Assembly: GCA_018066245.1 (NCBI GenBank)
Contig: JAGHRT010000033.1
Location: 1-64,000, forward strand
Source of the DNA: Candidatus Equimonas faecalis
Lineage (GTDB): Bacteria; Bacteroidota; Bacteroidia; Bacteroidales; Bacteroidaceae
Direction of reading: 5' to 3'
Length of the DNA: 64,000 bases
Shown here: in pieces, positions 53,960-60,999 of the stretch
Position numbering within the stretch: the stretch's first letter is position 1
Layout: the number at the start of each line of letters is the position of its first letter
The notes under the pieces: generated by a model
The model's database searches: none
What the model was told of the DNA's origin: nothing
The model's input: the letters and a program-made list of their open reading frames with translations, nothing else
Made by a program: the position numbers and the translations under genes

Positions 53960-54155
53960 CACCGAAGGTGCGACAGAATGGAGGATGGGGCGAGAGCCCT
54001 GTCTCTTGAGTTTGATTCTTTATGGGAGCGCTGTAAGTGCGATATAATTACCACTTTACTTGAAATATGTCGCACTTGCAGTGCTCCCAAAGGAAAGGAT
54101 GCCGGAGTGAGGTAGGGCTCATGCCCTACCCTCCACCCTATCGCACCTTCGGCGC
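53960..54155. repeat. Family D compound palindrome, copy 3 (nested, about 195 bp)
   Basis: Outer arms 53960-54000 and 54114-54154 share CGAAGGTGCGA, TGGAGG and GGGC-GAGCCC blocks. Inner arms 54034-54045 and 54068-54088 share GGGAGC, CTG and AAGTGCGA. The loop is AT-rich. It is followed to about 54320 by GC-rich sequence resembling part of copy 2. Confidence 0.8.
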
Positions 54156-54321
54156 TTCGCTACGATGTCCTGTCCTTACGCTCCGCTCATGGCCGGCTGC
54201 ATTTATAGCCTATCTACGGCAGGCCGTACCGCGTCATCCTGCTATGTGCGTGTCCCACACCTGCGGTGGGCGCTCCCTCCGCCCGCATCCCTTGCACCCC
54301 TTAGCGGTGGTCTTCGTGTGC

Positions 54322-54352
54322 GATGCAATCGACGCATTCGACGCACAAAAAG
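54322..54352 (-). repeat. Family E repeat, copy 4 (right end of an inverted pair)
   Basis: Reverse complement of copy 3 with two mismatches. The two copies enclose 601 bp of repeats (array A5 and palindrome D3) without a gene. Confidence 0.85.
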
Positions 54353-54594
54353 TCATGAAGGATTTCAGCAGAAAACTTTTACAGTGCTGTCCGGCAAACG
54401 CGAAAGTCCTGCCCGCTACTGCGTTTAATACGTTGTCTTTCCTATTTCCTCAACGGCAAGAAGGCTGCGGGGAAGAGAGCGTCCGTCTTTTTGATGGTTA
54501 TGATTTCCATATTAATGGTGTGCTTTACCTAAGGAAATCAGCAAACGAGGAACCCTTTCCGCAGGGCATTTGCTAATTCTCACATTTTCATTTT

Positions 54595-55962
54595 TCACGC
54601 CAGGGTGAAGGCCACGGGAGCGCGGTCCAGCACGTCGGGATTGGAGAGGGCACGCACACGGTAGCAGTCGTCATCGCCGCCGTAAGCATAGCCCAAATCG
54701 TGGTCCTCGTTCTCACGGTCTAATGCGCGGAGAACTTCAAGATAATCTTTCTTGCTGCGCAACACCTCATCGCGAAGCAGCGGCGTAGCCTCCACCACGG
54801 CTCGTTCCACGCAAGGTTCATCGGTGTTCCAGTACGCGGTGTGCTTGCAACACAGTATCTCCACGACATCGCCTGCCTTGAAATGCACTTCTTCGGGCGT
54901 TCTGCCGTCAAACTGCCGCAGGCGGCCAAAGCGGTTGTATTCTTCCGTGTCGGTGGTGGGCGCATCCCATTGCACGAGGCGGGCGTAGGGTTGCGTGCTC
55001 CACAACGTGCCGTCAGGCTGATACACACGGACGGAGAGGCTTTCATCCTCCCGACAAGGCAGGCCTACGGGCTCTTCAACGATAACGTGCGCATAGGTTC
55101 TTCCGTCCCTATTGCGGACATCCTGCAACATTCTTTCTTCAGCTTCCTGCAAGGTAGGGAAAAGGAGCGAGGGAGAGGCTTGGAGGGCAAAGGAGGTGGC
55201 GGAAGACGGGCCGCCCTTGCGGTCATAATGCGTGAGACGGAAGATGCTGCGCTCCTTGAGACGCTGCTGCTCTGCGGCAGCCGGGCGCAAAGGCTCTCCC
55301 CCGGGGGAGCGGGGGAGGGGGCTTTCGTCTTCGTTTTCGTTCCTGTTCAGCCACGACGCGCCCTGACCCAAGCAATAGTTCTCAAAACGGGTGTCAGTAT
55401 GTATTACGAAAGCGTCCATGTGGAGGACATCAAGAACCGACACAAATGAATTGTACTCCACAAGCGACGGCACGGTGGGGATGTGGCAGAGGCTTTCGTT
55501 CTGTACGTTTTCGGGGTATTGCTCATTGCTTATTCGAGAAATCGTTTTGTCCATGAGGTCCAAGTGGTACAGCACCATTTGCATACACTTAAAATCGGAG
55601 CCGTAGGCCTCATCATCCGAAAGAGCCTTGCAACTGTCAAACGGACTGCAATGAAACTCCAGTTCCGTGGTAACTGTGATGACGTCCTCGCCATCCTGCA
55701 TACCGCGACACAGATCCGCAGCTTTCCTGTGCTGGCGCACCATCTTGCGGTGCAAGCCCACGAGTTCCGTCTCCATTTCCCGACAACGCGCCTCGGCGTC
55801 CTCCGTGAGGGGCATAGCGTCAAGGCACGCCTTGCGCTGTTCCAGAAGGTTCTCAACCCGGGTGCGCTGCTCCCGTGAGATCGACTGACTGAGCAAAGGC
55901 ATTTTGAGCCGATCCTCACCCGTTATTAACTTTATTTCCCTCTCTATTTCCTTTATTGTCAT
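54595..55962 (-). CDS. Protein of unknown function, last gene of the radical-SAM run
   Basis: 455 aa, no signal peptide. I do not recognise a family. The N-terminal 95 residues are helical and charged, with coiled-coil character and many Arg/Glu (EEREIKLITGEDR to LHRKMVRQHRKAADLC). The middle part is mixed; the C-terminal half is beta-rich, with SVRVYQPDGTLWSTQPYARL and FKAGDVVEILCCKHTAYW, a small barrel-like pattern. About residues 210-225 (LPRSPGGEPLRP) are encoded by palindrome C6 and are probably a linker insertion. An in-frame GTG two codons upstream would overlap the previous stop; ATG at 55962 is preferred. End of the one-strand run from 60487. Confidence 0.6.
   Translation of the reverse strand: MTIKEIEREIKLITGEDRLKMPLLSQSISREQRTRVENLLEQRKACLDAMPLTEDAEARCREMETELVGLHRKMVRQHRKAADLCRGMQDGEDVITVTTELEFHCSPFDSCKALSDDEAYGSDFKCMQMVLYHLDLMDKTISRISNEQYPENVQNESLCHIPTVPSLVEYNSFVSVLDVLHMDAFVIHTDTRFENYCLGQGASWLNRNENEDESPLPRSPGGEPLRPAAAEQQRLKERSIFRLTHYDRKGGPSSATSFALQASPSLLFPTLQEAEERMLQDVRNRDGRTYAHVIVEEPVGLPCREDESLSVRVYQPDGTLWSTQPYARLVQWDAPTTDTEEYNRFGRLRQFDGRTPEEVHFKAGDVVEILCCKHTAYWNTDEPCVERAVVEATPLLRDEVLRSKKDYLEVLRALDRENEDHDLGYAYGGDDDCYRVRALSNPDVLDRAPVAFTLA
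55294..55326. repeat. Family C palindrome C6 inside the unknown gene
   Basis: CTCTCCCCCGGGGGAG followed by CGGGGGAGGGGG; in frame, like C5. Confidence 0.6.
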
Positions 55963-55964
55963 AA

Positions 55965-56213
55965 TCACAAAACTTTCAAATCAACATTAAACAATCTGGA
56001 AAGCGGCTTGCCGCCCACGCTGAAAAGCACACCGCCCAAAAAGACAGGCACGCGCACATACCATGCCACCTTCGTACACACTATACTGGCTACGATGGCC
56101 GTGATGGGCACGAAGCAGAAGATGACAAAAAGAATCAACACCAGAATGGCGAAGTTTATTTTGAAAAACAGGCGCAACGCCTCATATATACTATATCGGC
56201 TATTCATTTCCAC
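55965..56213 (-). CDS. Small two-helix membrane protein (82 aa)
   Basis: 82 aa. Two hydrophobic segments: about 17-45 (INFAILVLILFVIFCFVPIT and onward) and about 52-66 (VRVPVFLGGVLFSVG). No family recognised. Its stop nearly abuts the next gene's start (2-base gap), which implies co-translation. Downstream member of the gene run that begins with the peptide and radical SAM genes. A role in export or immunity would be conventional for such a position, but there is no direct evidence. Confidence 0.6.
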   Translation of the reverse strand: MEMNSRYSIYEALRLFFKINFAILVLILFVIFCFVPITAIVASIVCTKVAWYVRVPVFLGGVLFSVGGKPLSRLFNVDLKVL

Positions 56214-56246
56214 AAGTTCTCCATTGTCAGTTTTGTCTCATCTGCC

Positions 56247-56384
56247 TTACTGACTATGGGCATCATCCCACATGCTGAATAATACCATTATGATAAAGTA
56301 CAGAAAAAGCAGTACACCCGCCACAGCGCACGCACCTATGAAAAGGACACAAATAGCCGCGAATATCAGAGTTAAGGTAATCAT
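56247..56384 (-). CDS. Very small membrane protein (45 aa)
   Basis: Encodes 45 residues: MITLTLIFAAICVLFIGACA, a further hydrophobic stretch to about residue 37, then WDDAHSQ. It is essentially one long or two short transmembrane helices. Same strand and close spacing (33 bases) to the next gene support it. No family recognised. Confidence 0.5.
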   Translation of the reverse strand: MITLTLIFAAICVLFIGACAVAGVLLFLYFIIMVLFSMWDDAHSQ

Positions 56385-56474
56385 GGTGAGAGGTCTATTA
56401 AATTAATTATTTCCTTTCTCATTTACGCTGATACATTTCAACAGAAACGGCACAGCTTATCAAGACAATGAACG

Positions 56475-56615
56475 CTAATTATCAAAAAAGAGCGCTATTA
56501 TCCTTACAATTATTCCAAATACGACTTCTAACACTGCAAAGGCAATGAAAAGCACAAAACCTACAAGCCCAGCGAAGGCCAGGCCAACGATAATGCCAAA
56601 AACAAGTTCTAACAT
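56475..56615 (-). CDS. Very small membrane protein (46 aa)
   Basis: Encodes MLELVFGIIVGLAFAGLVGF and a second hydrophobic stretch, ending RIIALFFDN. VFGIIV occurs twice (5-10 and 32-37), so it may have arisen by internal duplication. 28 bases after the 253-aa gene, same strand. No family recognised; could be a membrane peptide or a holin-like protein. Confidence 0.5.
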   Translation of the reverse strand: MLELVFGIIVGLAFAGLVGFVLFIAFAVLEVVFGIIVRIIALFFDN

Positions 56616-56643
56616 GGAGGAGTCGGGATTTAAAGAAGCCTAC

Positions 56644-57405
56644 CTATTCATAGCTTTCAGAATTGTCGTACATGACATCCTCTATCATTTCTTCTGCAGA
56701 GATGCCTTTGTCTTCATCTTGCGTTTCTTTACGCTGCTTCAATTCCTTTTCTGTTGTCACAGATTCGATTTCCGTATTATTATCTTCCTCTTCAATGTCT
56801 GTATTGTAGTTATCGATTGTATCCACAACGAGTTCTTCTTCCACATCTTTCGTATTCTCCCTGTTTCTCAACGCATCTGCACAGAATATGCCTATCAGTA
56901 TTGCTATCAAGACTCCCATAAAGATGAGAGTGTTGCGAGTATCTTTCTTGTCTTCTTCTGCTTCTCTTGCTTTTTTCTCTCTTCTTTTTTGAGCCCGTCT
57001 GGCGTTTCGTTCCTTGCGTTTACGTTCTTTCTCCTCGGCCTCTGCTTTTTCTTTGGCTAAGACTTCTTCACGTTCTTCAGGACTGAGGGAATCCAGATAT
57101 TCCTGTCTTGCTCGCTTTTCTTCGGCAATTCTTCTTTCTTCTCTCTCTTTCTCTAAAGCAGCAGTGTCGATTTCTTCTATTTCGTCCTCTTCTTCCTCTT
57201 CCTGCAATGACTGCATTTCTTCATACAGTTCTCGTTGAGTATTCCAGAAATCATCATCTGCTTCGTCTAAGCCTGCATAATACTTATACTGAAAGCAACC
57301 GTTCTCGTCGGGGGAAGTTATGTCCGAACGTAAGTATTCTTCCAAATCGCAGCGGCTATTGTATTTACAATTCCTGCAAACTTTTACTCTATTAAATAAT
57401 CCCAT
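56644..57405 (-). CDS. Cys-motif, coiled-coil, single-pass membrane protein
   Basis: 253 aa. The N-terminus has a Cys cluster (CRNCKYNSRC at 10-19, then Cys37), a likely metal-binding knuckle. Residues about 50-155 are an extremely charged Glu/Lys/Arg coiled coil (EEEEEDEIEEIDTAALEKER to ARRAQKRREKKAREAEEDKK). A transmembrane helix lies at about 159-176 (TLIFMGVLIAILIGIFCA), and an acidic tail follows. The same Cys pattern occurs in the 41-aa protein encoded just upstream, whose stop overlaps this start. Family unknown. Confidence 0.65.
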   Translation of the reverse strand: MGLFNRVKVCRNCKYNSRCDLEEYLRSDITSPDENGCFQYKYYAGLDEADDDFWNTQRELYEEMQSLQEEEEEDEIEEIDTAALEKEREERRIAEEKRARQEYLDSLSPEEREEVLAKEKAEAEEKERKRKERNARRAQKRREKKAREAEEDKKDTRNTLIFMGVLIAILIGIFCADALRNRENTKDVEEELVVDTIDNYNTDIEEEDNNTEIESVTTEKELKQRKETQDEDKGISAEEMIEDVMYDNSESYE

Positions 57406-57517
57406 ACGTGTGTTTTATTTTTGGATTAATAAGTAAATGAAGTCGGCAATCCTCATTGGCCGCACATATCATATTGTAGCGACATTTGGCACAGATGGGA
57501 TTGTCCTCCTCCGTCAT
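57392..57517 (-). CDS. Small CxxC protein (41 aa)
   Basis: Encodes 41 residues starting MTEEDNPICAKCRYNMICAA, with Cys at 9, 12, 18 and 24. The spacing CxxCxYNxxC is the same as in the downstream 253-aa protein (CRNCKYNSRC), so the two share a metal-binding module. The reading frame overlaps the start of that gene by 14 bases and begins 12 bases after the amidohydrolase stop. Too short for a family call. Confidence 0.6.
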   Translation of the reverse strand: MTEEDNPICAKCRYNMICAANEDCRLHLLINPKIKHTYGII

Positions 57518-57528
57518 TCTATTGGGTA

Positions 57529-58278
57529 TTAACATATCTTAAAGACTTTCTCAAAATTCCTATACGAAACTTTCTCCCAGTCTTCTTCGCTCATAACTTG
57601 TTGGAAGTCTTGGATAATCTTTCCATACATTTCCTGATGGTTATTGTCTGGGTAGAAGGTTATATGTAAGGGATAGTCCGTACCAAACATTATTCTGTCG
57701 GCCAAACCTTCTTTTATCATTTCTGCAACGTCCTCCGTAGGGGTAAAGGCGGTGTCGCCATAACAGTTTGGGCAAGCCTTCATCACGGCAATAGCTTGAT
57801 CAACAGGACGACAATGTGCCAAGACGAAAGTTACATCCTCGTTCTTCTTGATAACGTCCATATATGAACCTGCATCACTTTCTTCTCTACCACCCGTATG
57901 GAACAACAGGGGCACTTCCCATTTGCGGGCAAGGTCAATAGCTTTGTCAAGCAAGTCGGGACGTTCTTCCCAACGATGAAAATAGCCGTGTACCTTCACA
58001 CACCGCCATTCTATTCCGCTGTTGAGCATCTCATAGATTGTTCCGTCTTCCAGCCATTCCGGACAAAGCCATAGCACAGGCACAACCTTATCTCCGGCAC
58101 GCTCTACCAAGCGCACCATCTCGGGCAAGGCCCGCAGCGTATTACCGTCACATGAGCTTGAAGACGATGCTGCAAACCGTTCAACGCCTACAGACGTGAG
58201 AAAGTCCACAACTTCATCGGAAGTCGTATAGTCTTCACGGAATTGCCCTACGTGAATATGGGCATCATATATTTTCAT
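57529..58278 (-). CDS. Amidohydrolase-family metal-dependent hydrolase (TIM barrel)
   Basis: 249 aa. Amidohydrolase superfamily (amidohydro_2 type): metal-binding DAHIHVG at 5-11, LFHTGG near 125, FVLAHCRP near 150, and FGTDYPLH with the catalytic Asp near 198. No signal peptide. Its start overlaps the stop of the radical SAM gene by four bases (ATGA), so the two are translationally coupled and likely act in the same pathway. It might hydrolyse an amide in the modified peptide or process the leader, but the family also includes decarboxylases and sugar lactonases. Confidence 0.8.
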   Translation of the reverse strand: MKIYDAHIHVGQFREDYTTSDEVVDFLTSVGVERFAASSSSSCDGNTLRALPEMVRLVERAGDKVVPVLWLCPEWLEDGTIYEMLNSGIEWRCVKVHGYFHRWEERPDLLDKAIDLARKWEVPLLFHTGGREESDAGSYMDVIKKNEDVTFVLAHCRPVDQAIAVMKACPNCYGDTAFTPTEDVAEMIKEGLADRIMFGTDYPLHITFYPDNNHQEMYGKIIQDFQQVMSEEDWEKVSYRNFEKVFKIC

Positions 58279-59738
58279 AGTAATCCTTTGCTTCTATATT
58301 CTTCTACTAAACGCTTATTGAGGAAGGCCACTTTGCAGAAATGCTCATTGACCTTCATCATGTCGCCTCCACTTTCATTATAATTGCGCACAAGGCAGCG
58401 GGCACAATAGTCGCGGGCCTCGCATTCCAGACATTGAGGGAAAGAGGCCTGTGTAATTTTCCGCAGTTCCTTTATCTTGGCACTGTTCTCCCATATTTCC
58501 CGCAAGGACTGCTTATAGACATTGCCCAGCACCATATCCTGCCAGCCTGCACAGGGATACACGTCGCCGTTGGCCGTGATGCAGCAATTGTCATAGCCTA
58601 CACCACACACGGGCTGCTGCTTGTAGCGTTCAAGGTCAAACTTTATCTCTTCGCTGATAGGGCGCTGCTTAAGGGTCTCGTCCTTGTACTGCCAGTCGTG
58701 CTCTATGATGTCGCGCAGAAGTTCTTCTGTCTCTTCTATGGAGATACGATTAGCGAGATTTGCTGTATCCAGGTCGGCCTGAGCCATCATGATATAGTCC
58801 GTCTGTGCCTTTATCTTGAGTGAGCGGGCATAGTCCAGCACCTTGTCGTAGCCGTGTCTGTTGGCTTTCATAATGGGACAACTTATCTGCACCGGCACAT
58901 CGGCGGCCACAAGTTTCTCAATGGCTGCCTTTGTCTTCTCGAAAGAACCCTTTACGGTGGTTATCATGTCGTGAATGCCTGCGTCCATACTGTACAGAGA
59001 GGTCTGTATGAGTGATATGTTCAGGTCGTGCAGTTCCTGAATGTCCTCGTCCTTCAGCGCTATCAGGTTGCTGAGGATGGTTACCATCAAGTCTTTCTCG
59101 CGTGCATAACGCACAAGTTCCATAAGGTCTCTGTGCATGAAGGCTTCGCCACCGGAGAAGGTTACATGCAGTCCACCCATATCTGCCAACTCATCCAAGA
59201 GCGACTTCACCTTTGCTGTAGGCATGTCGAAGCCGTGGTTCTTCTTGTCGTTGGGGATATAGCAATGAATGCAACGCTCATTGCAGCGACTGCTCAACTC
59301 AAACTGAATATTGGAGATAAGCGGTCGCCCTTGCACCTCCTCAAGAAAGAAATCCTGCGTGTTCTCGCTGACAGGCGTTTCGGTCTCCTGATAGTAATCC
59401 GTGGCAAGGGTTTTGGGATTCTCCATAGCGTAGGAGAAGGTCAAGTCGGCGGCATCTAATTTCTCCTTCGTCTCTCCCATTACTATAAACTTATAGCGGG
59501 CCAGACTTTCTGCGAACTCCATAAAGTCGGCCTTGAGCGTATCATAATCTACATCTTTGTAGATTGTAAGAAGATGACTGACGATGTCTTCTACATCCTT
59601 GGACTCACGGCTTAACTCGCGCAGCATGTCCGCACCTACGGAATCATAAGTGCGGTCATGGCGCGTAAGCTGATTTGTTATATATCCGTAATGCTCCGTG
59701 CAACGGATAAAACTATTAATAGATATTCTTATCAGCAT
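58275..59738 (-). CDS. Radical SAM/SPASM peptide maturase with N-terminal RRE-like domain
   Basis: 487 aa. Residues 1-95 form a PqqD-like winged-helix peptide-recognition element (SINSFIRC, YDSVGADMLRELSR, FAESLARYKFIVMGE). The radical SAM domain starts with CNERCIHC: Cys152, Cys156 and Cys159 bind the SAM [4Fe-4S] cluster; HVTFSGGEAF (191-200) is the SAM-binding GGE. The SPASM region has Cys at 378, 385, 386, 396, 436, 439, 445, 448 and 468, enough for two auxiliary clusters. This architecture is that of RiPP-modifying enzymes making thioether or C-C crosslinks. The short Cys peptide encoded at 60044-60178 is the probable substrate. Overlaps the 79-aa gene by 23 bases. Confidence 0.88.
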   Translation of the reverse strand: MLIRISINSFIRCTEHYGYITNQLTRHDRTYDSVGADMLRELSRESKDVEDIVSHLLTIYKDVDYDTLKADFMEFAESLARYKFIVMGETKEKLDAADLTFSYAMENPKTLATDYYQETETPVSENTQDFFLEEVQGRPLISNIQFELSSRCNERCIHCYIPNDKKNHGFDMPTAKVKSLLDELADMGGLHVTFSGGEAFMHRDLMELVRYAREKDLMVTILSNLIALKDEDIQELHDLNISLIQTSLYSMDAGIHDMITTVKGSFEKTKAAIEKLVAADVPVQISCPIMKANRHGYDKVLDYARSLKIKAQTDYIMMAQADLDTANLANRISIEETEELLRDIIEHDWQYKDETLKQRPISEEIKFDLERYKQQPVCGVGYDNCCITANGDVYPCAGWQDMVLGNVYKQSLREIWENSAKIKELRKITQASFPQCLECEARDYCARCLVRNYNESGGDMMKVNEHFCKVAFLNKRLVEEYRSKGLL

Positions 59739-59955
59739 TATATTTCCAGATTATTCGGATTCTTCCTTCTGTTACATTTTCCACTTCACGAGGCCCATAC
59801 AACTCCTTTTCTGCAAAAATAAAGTCTGGTTCATTTTCCTCAATTCCACGAAGGCCTTCGCGCTTTATCCATTTTTTGGAGAGGATTTCATAAGTTTGAG
59901 CCGTTGCTGACAGCCTTGCAAGAGCGACATTTTTGTTTTCTACTAACTCTATCAT
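59716..59955 (-). CDS. 79-aa protein upstream of the radical SAM gene
   Basis: 79 aa, starts MIELVENKNVALARLSATAQ and ends RIRIIWKYNADKNIY. No Cys, no membrane segment; mixed alpha/beta. Its frame overlaps the radical SAM start by 23 bases, so translation is probably coupled. It could be a leader-binding or chaperone-like partner, or a second precursor. I do not recognise it. Confidence 0.5.
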   Translation of the reverse strand: MIELVENKNVALARLSATAQTYEILSKKWIKREGLRGIEENEPDFIFAEKELYGPREVENVTEGRIRIIWKYNADKNIY

Positions 59956-60000
59956 TTTTTTGCCTAATTTTTAGTTAATAATTTAGTTTACATAAGATAG

Positions 60001-60026
60001 AGTGCACCTCCCAAGGGAGGCACACT
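60001..60026. terminator. Hairpin between the peptide gene and the maturase genes (attenuator candidate)
   Basis: AGTGCACCTCCC pairs with GGGAGGCACACT, two mismatches, AA loop, 18 bases after the peptide stop on the minus strand. No long U-run follows, so partial termination or mRNA processing is more likely than full termination. This would make more peptide than enzyme. Confidence 0.5.
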
Positions 60027-60043
60027 CATCGTTCTCGTAATTG

Positions 60044-60178
60044 TTACATTGTACGCTCGCACTTTCGGCACCAGTAGTCGTTGTAACCATTACCATGGTC
60101 TTCAGCAGGACAACCAGCTGCGTAAGAACCTGTGGGCAGATTCTTAGCAATCATCTGTGCTTTCTTATACTCTTTCAT
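60044..60178 (-). CDS. Candidate RiPP precursor peptide (44 aa)
   Basis: Encodes 44 residues. Residues 1-21 look like a leader: MKEYKKAQMIAKNLPTGSYA. A Cys-containing core follows: GCPAEDHGNGYNDYWCRKC with Cys at 23, 37 and 40, Trp36, Tyr32 and 35, Asn/Asp/Gly-rich. The three Cys and aromatic residues are typical targets for radical SAM thioether or crosslink chemistry. A stem-loop separates it from the maturase genes, and an RRE-containing radical SAM enzyme is encoded just downstream. I know of no named family with this core. Alternative: a small CxxC protein not modified at all. Confidence 0.6.
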   Translation of the reverse strand: MKEYKKAQMIAKNLPTGSYAAGCPAEDHGNGYNDYWCRKCERTM

Positions 60179-60271
60179 TTTGATAAAGTATTAGAGGGTT
60201 ATGTCTTCATCCTATCGAGCGACTCGACTTTCTCTATTTCCTACTTCCTTTGAGGCGGTTCGGCGTTTTCC

Positions 60272-60487
60272 TTAATCAACACTCTGGATAGCGACGTGGT
60301 CTATGCTTTCCACTTCGGGATGCTGCATCTTGGTGTAGCGCGCCAAGGTGTCATCGCGCTGCTGCGCATCAAGGGGATACCAGTTCTCTGAATCAATGAT
60401 CATTTCCAGCGGACAGGCTCCACCGTCCCAACGAACGCCACCACAGTACCAACCGTAGGCTCTATAACGAATTCTTAATTGTGACAT
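60272..60487 (-). CDS. Small aromatic/Cys protein, first gene of the radical-SAM run (71 aa)
   Basis: 71 aa from ATG at 60487: MSQLRIRYRAYGWYCGGVRW then DGGACPLEMI and a hydrophilic helical C-terminus ending HVAIQSVD. The N-terminal third is rich in Tyr, Trp and Gly with Cys at 15 and 25. It could be a second precursor or a structural partner. The start follows the promoter box (TAATTTTG, 60521-60528) by 33 bases; an upstream in-frame ATG lies within that leader and is less likely. Confidence 0.5.
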   Translation of the reverse strand: MSQLRIRYRAYGWYCGGVRWDGGACPLEMIIDSENWYPLDAQQRDDTLARYTKMQHPEVESIDHVAIQSVD

Positions 60488-60520
60488 AATATTAGATGTT
60501 TGGAGTTGTATTTCCGACGG

Positions 60521-60528
60521 CAAAATTA
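60521..60528 (-). promoter_or_regulatory. Promoter -7 element for the radical-SAM peptide run
   Basis: TAATTTTG on the minus strand. No consensus -33; instead a block of repeats lies there (60544-60590), which may mean an activator is needed. Confidence 0.55.
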
Positions 60529-60543
60529 CGGCTTTCTTTTCAC

Positions 60544-60590
60544 TTCATTATGGTTCATTATGGTTCATTTCCAGTTCATTTTGGTTCAAA
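60544..60590. promoter_or_regulatory. GGTTCATT iterons, operator candidate for the peptide run
   Basis: Four to five spaced copies of TTCATTATGG / GTTCATTTT. The last part, AGTTCATTTTGGTTCAAA, is the reverse complement of a 15-base site (TGAACCAAAATGAAC) also found at 60938-60952 before the divergent gene. Confidence 0.55.
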
Positions 60591-60667
60591 CAAGGAATAA
60601 TGATGCTAAAACGGCGAAGAATGTGCACTTTTCGGAACGTGACGCTCTCCATGTTCCAATTATTTCG

Positions 60668-60675
60668 TAACTTTG
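60668..60675 (+). promoter_or_regulatory. Promoter -7 element for the noncoding RNA
   Basis: TAACTTTG on the plus strand with no reading frame downstream; a terminator follows 240 bases later. Confidence 0.6.
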
Positions 60676-60680
60676 CAGCG

Positions 60681-60920
60681 ATTCCTTGAGAGAGAAAACT
60701 TGAGGAAAGGACTCTGCGGTTGTTCCAGACAACGAAATCAGCAAAATTTCACCCAGCGACCTGCAATCGGAGCCTGATATGTGTGACTCTTCCCTCCCCC
60801 TCGGTACGATGGCGGAGGATATCATACATTTCCAGGCGTGAAGAGGCTGCATGCCGGTTGCTCAGGTGTTTGCTGATACCTGTTGTCTGGGCGTGACAGT
60901 CAAGTCTTCACGCCTTTTTT
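60681..60920 (+). ncRNA. Structured noncoding RNA, about 240 nt, rod-shaped (possibly 6S-like)
   Basis: Starts after TAACTTTG at 60668-60675 and ends in a perfect terminator: GGCGTGA (60890-60896), 11-base loop, TCACGCC, TTTTTT (60915-60920). In between, distant segments pair in nested order: CCAGACAAC (60725) with GTTGTCTGG (60882), ATCAGC with GCTGAT, ACCTG with CAGGT, GCAATCGG with CCGGTTGC, and an apical arm (CCTG...CAGG, CCTCC with GGAGG). This gives a long interrupted rod. No plausible reading frame covers it on the plus strand. A rod with internal bubbles recalls 6S RNA, but I cannot confirm this; RNase P, SRP RNA and tmRNA signatures are absent. Confidence 0.65.
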
Positions 60921-60936
60921 GGCCTACAATATAAAC

Positions 60937-60953
60937 TTGAACCAAAATGAACC
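60937..60953 (+). promoter_or_regulatory. Second TGAACCAAAATGAAC site, upstream of the STLKR-motif gene
   Basis: TTGAACCAAAATGAACC, identical over 15 bases to the inverted copy at 60573-60590. It lies just upstream of TAACTTCG (60977-60984), the weak -7 box of the 61000 gene. Confidence 0.55.
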
Positions 60954-60999
60954 GAAGAGACTTGAAGTTATTTTCGTAACTTCGCGCAGGATTTTTAGG

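Noticed and set aside
54067..54576. 169-codon plus-strand frame after the nested palindrome
   Set aside because: It translates palindrome and repeat DNA; no promoter and no recognisable protein.
60586..60852. 88-codon minus-strand frame across the noncoding RNA
   Set aside because: No family features; it opposes a stretch with promoter, nested helices and terminator.
60681..60920. RNase P RNA, because of GAGGAAAGGA near 60703
   Set aside because: The remaining conserved blocks of RNase P RNA are missing and the transcript is too short.
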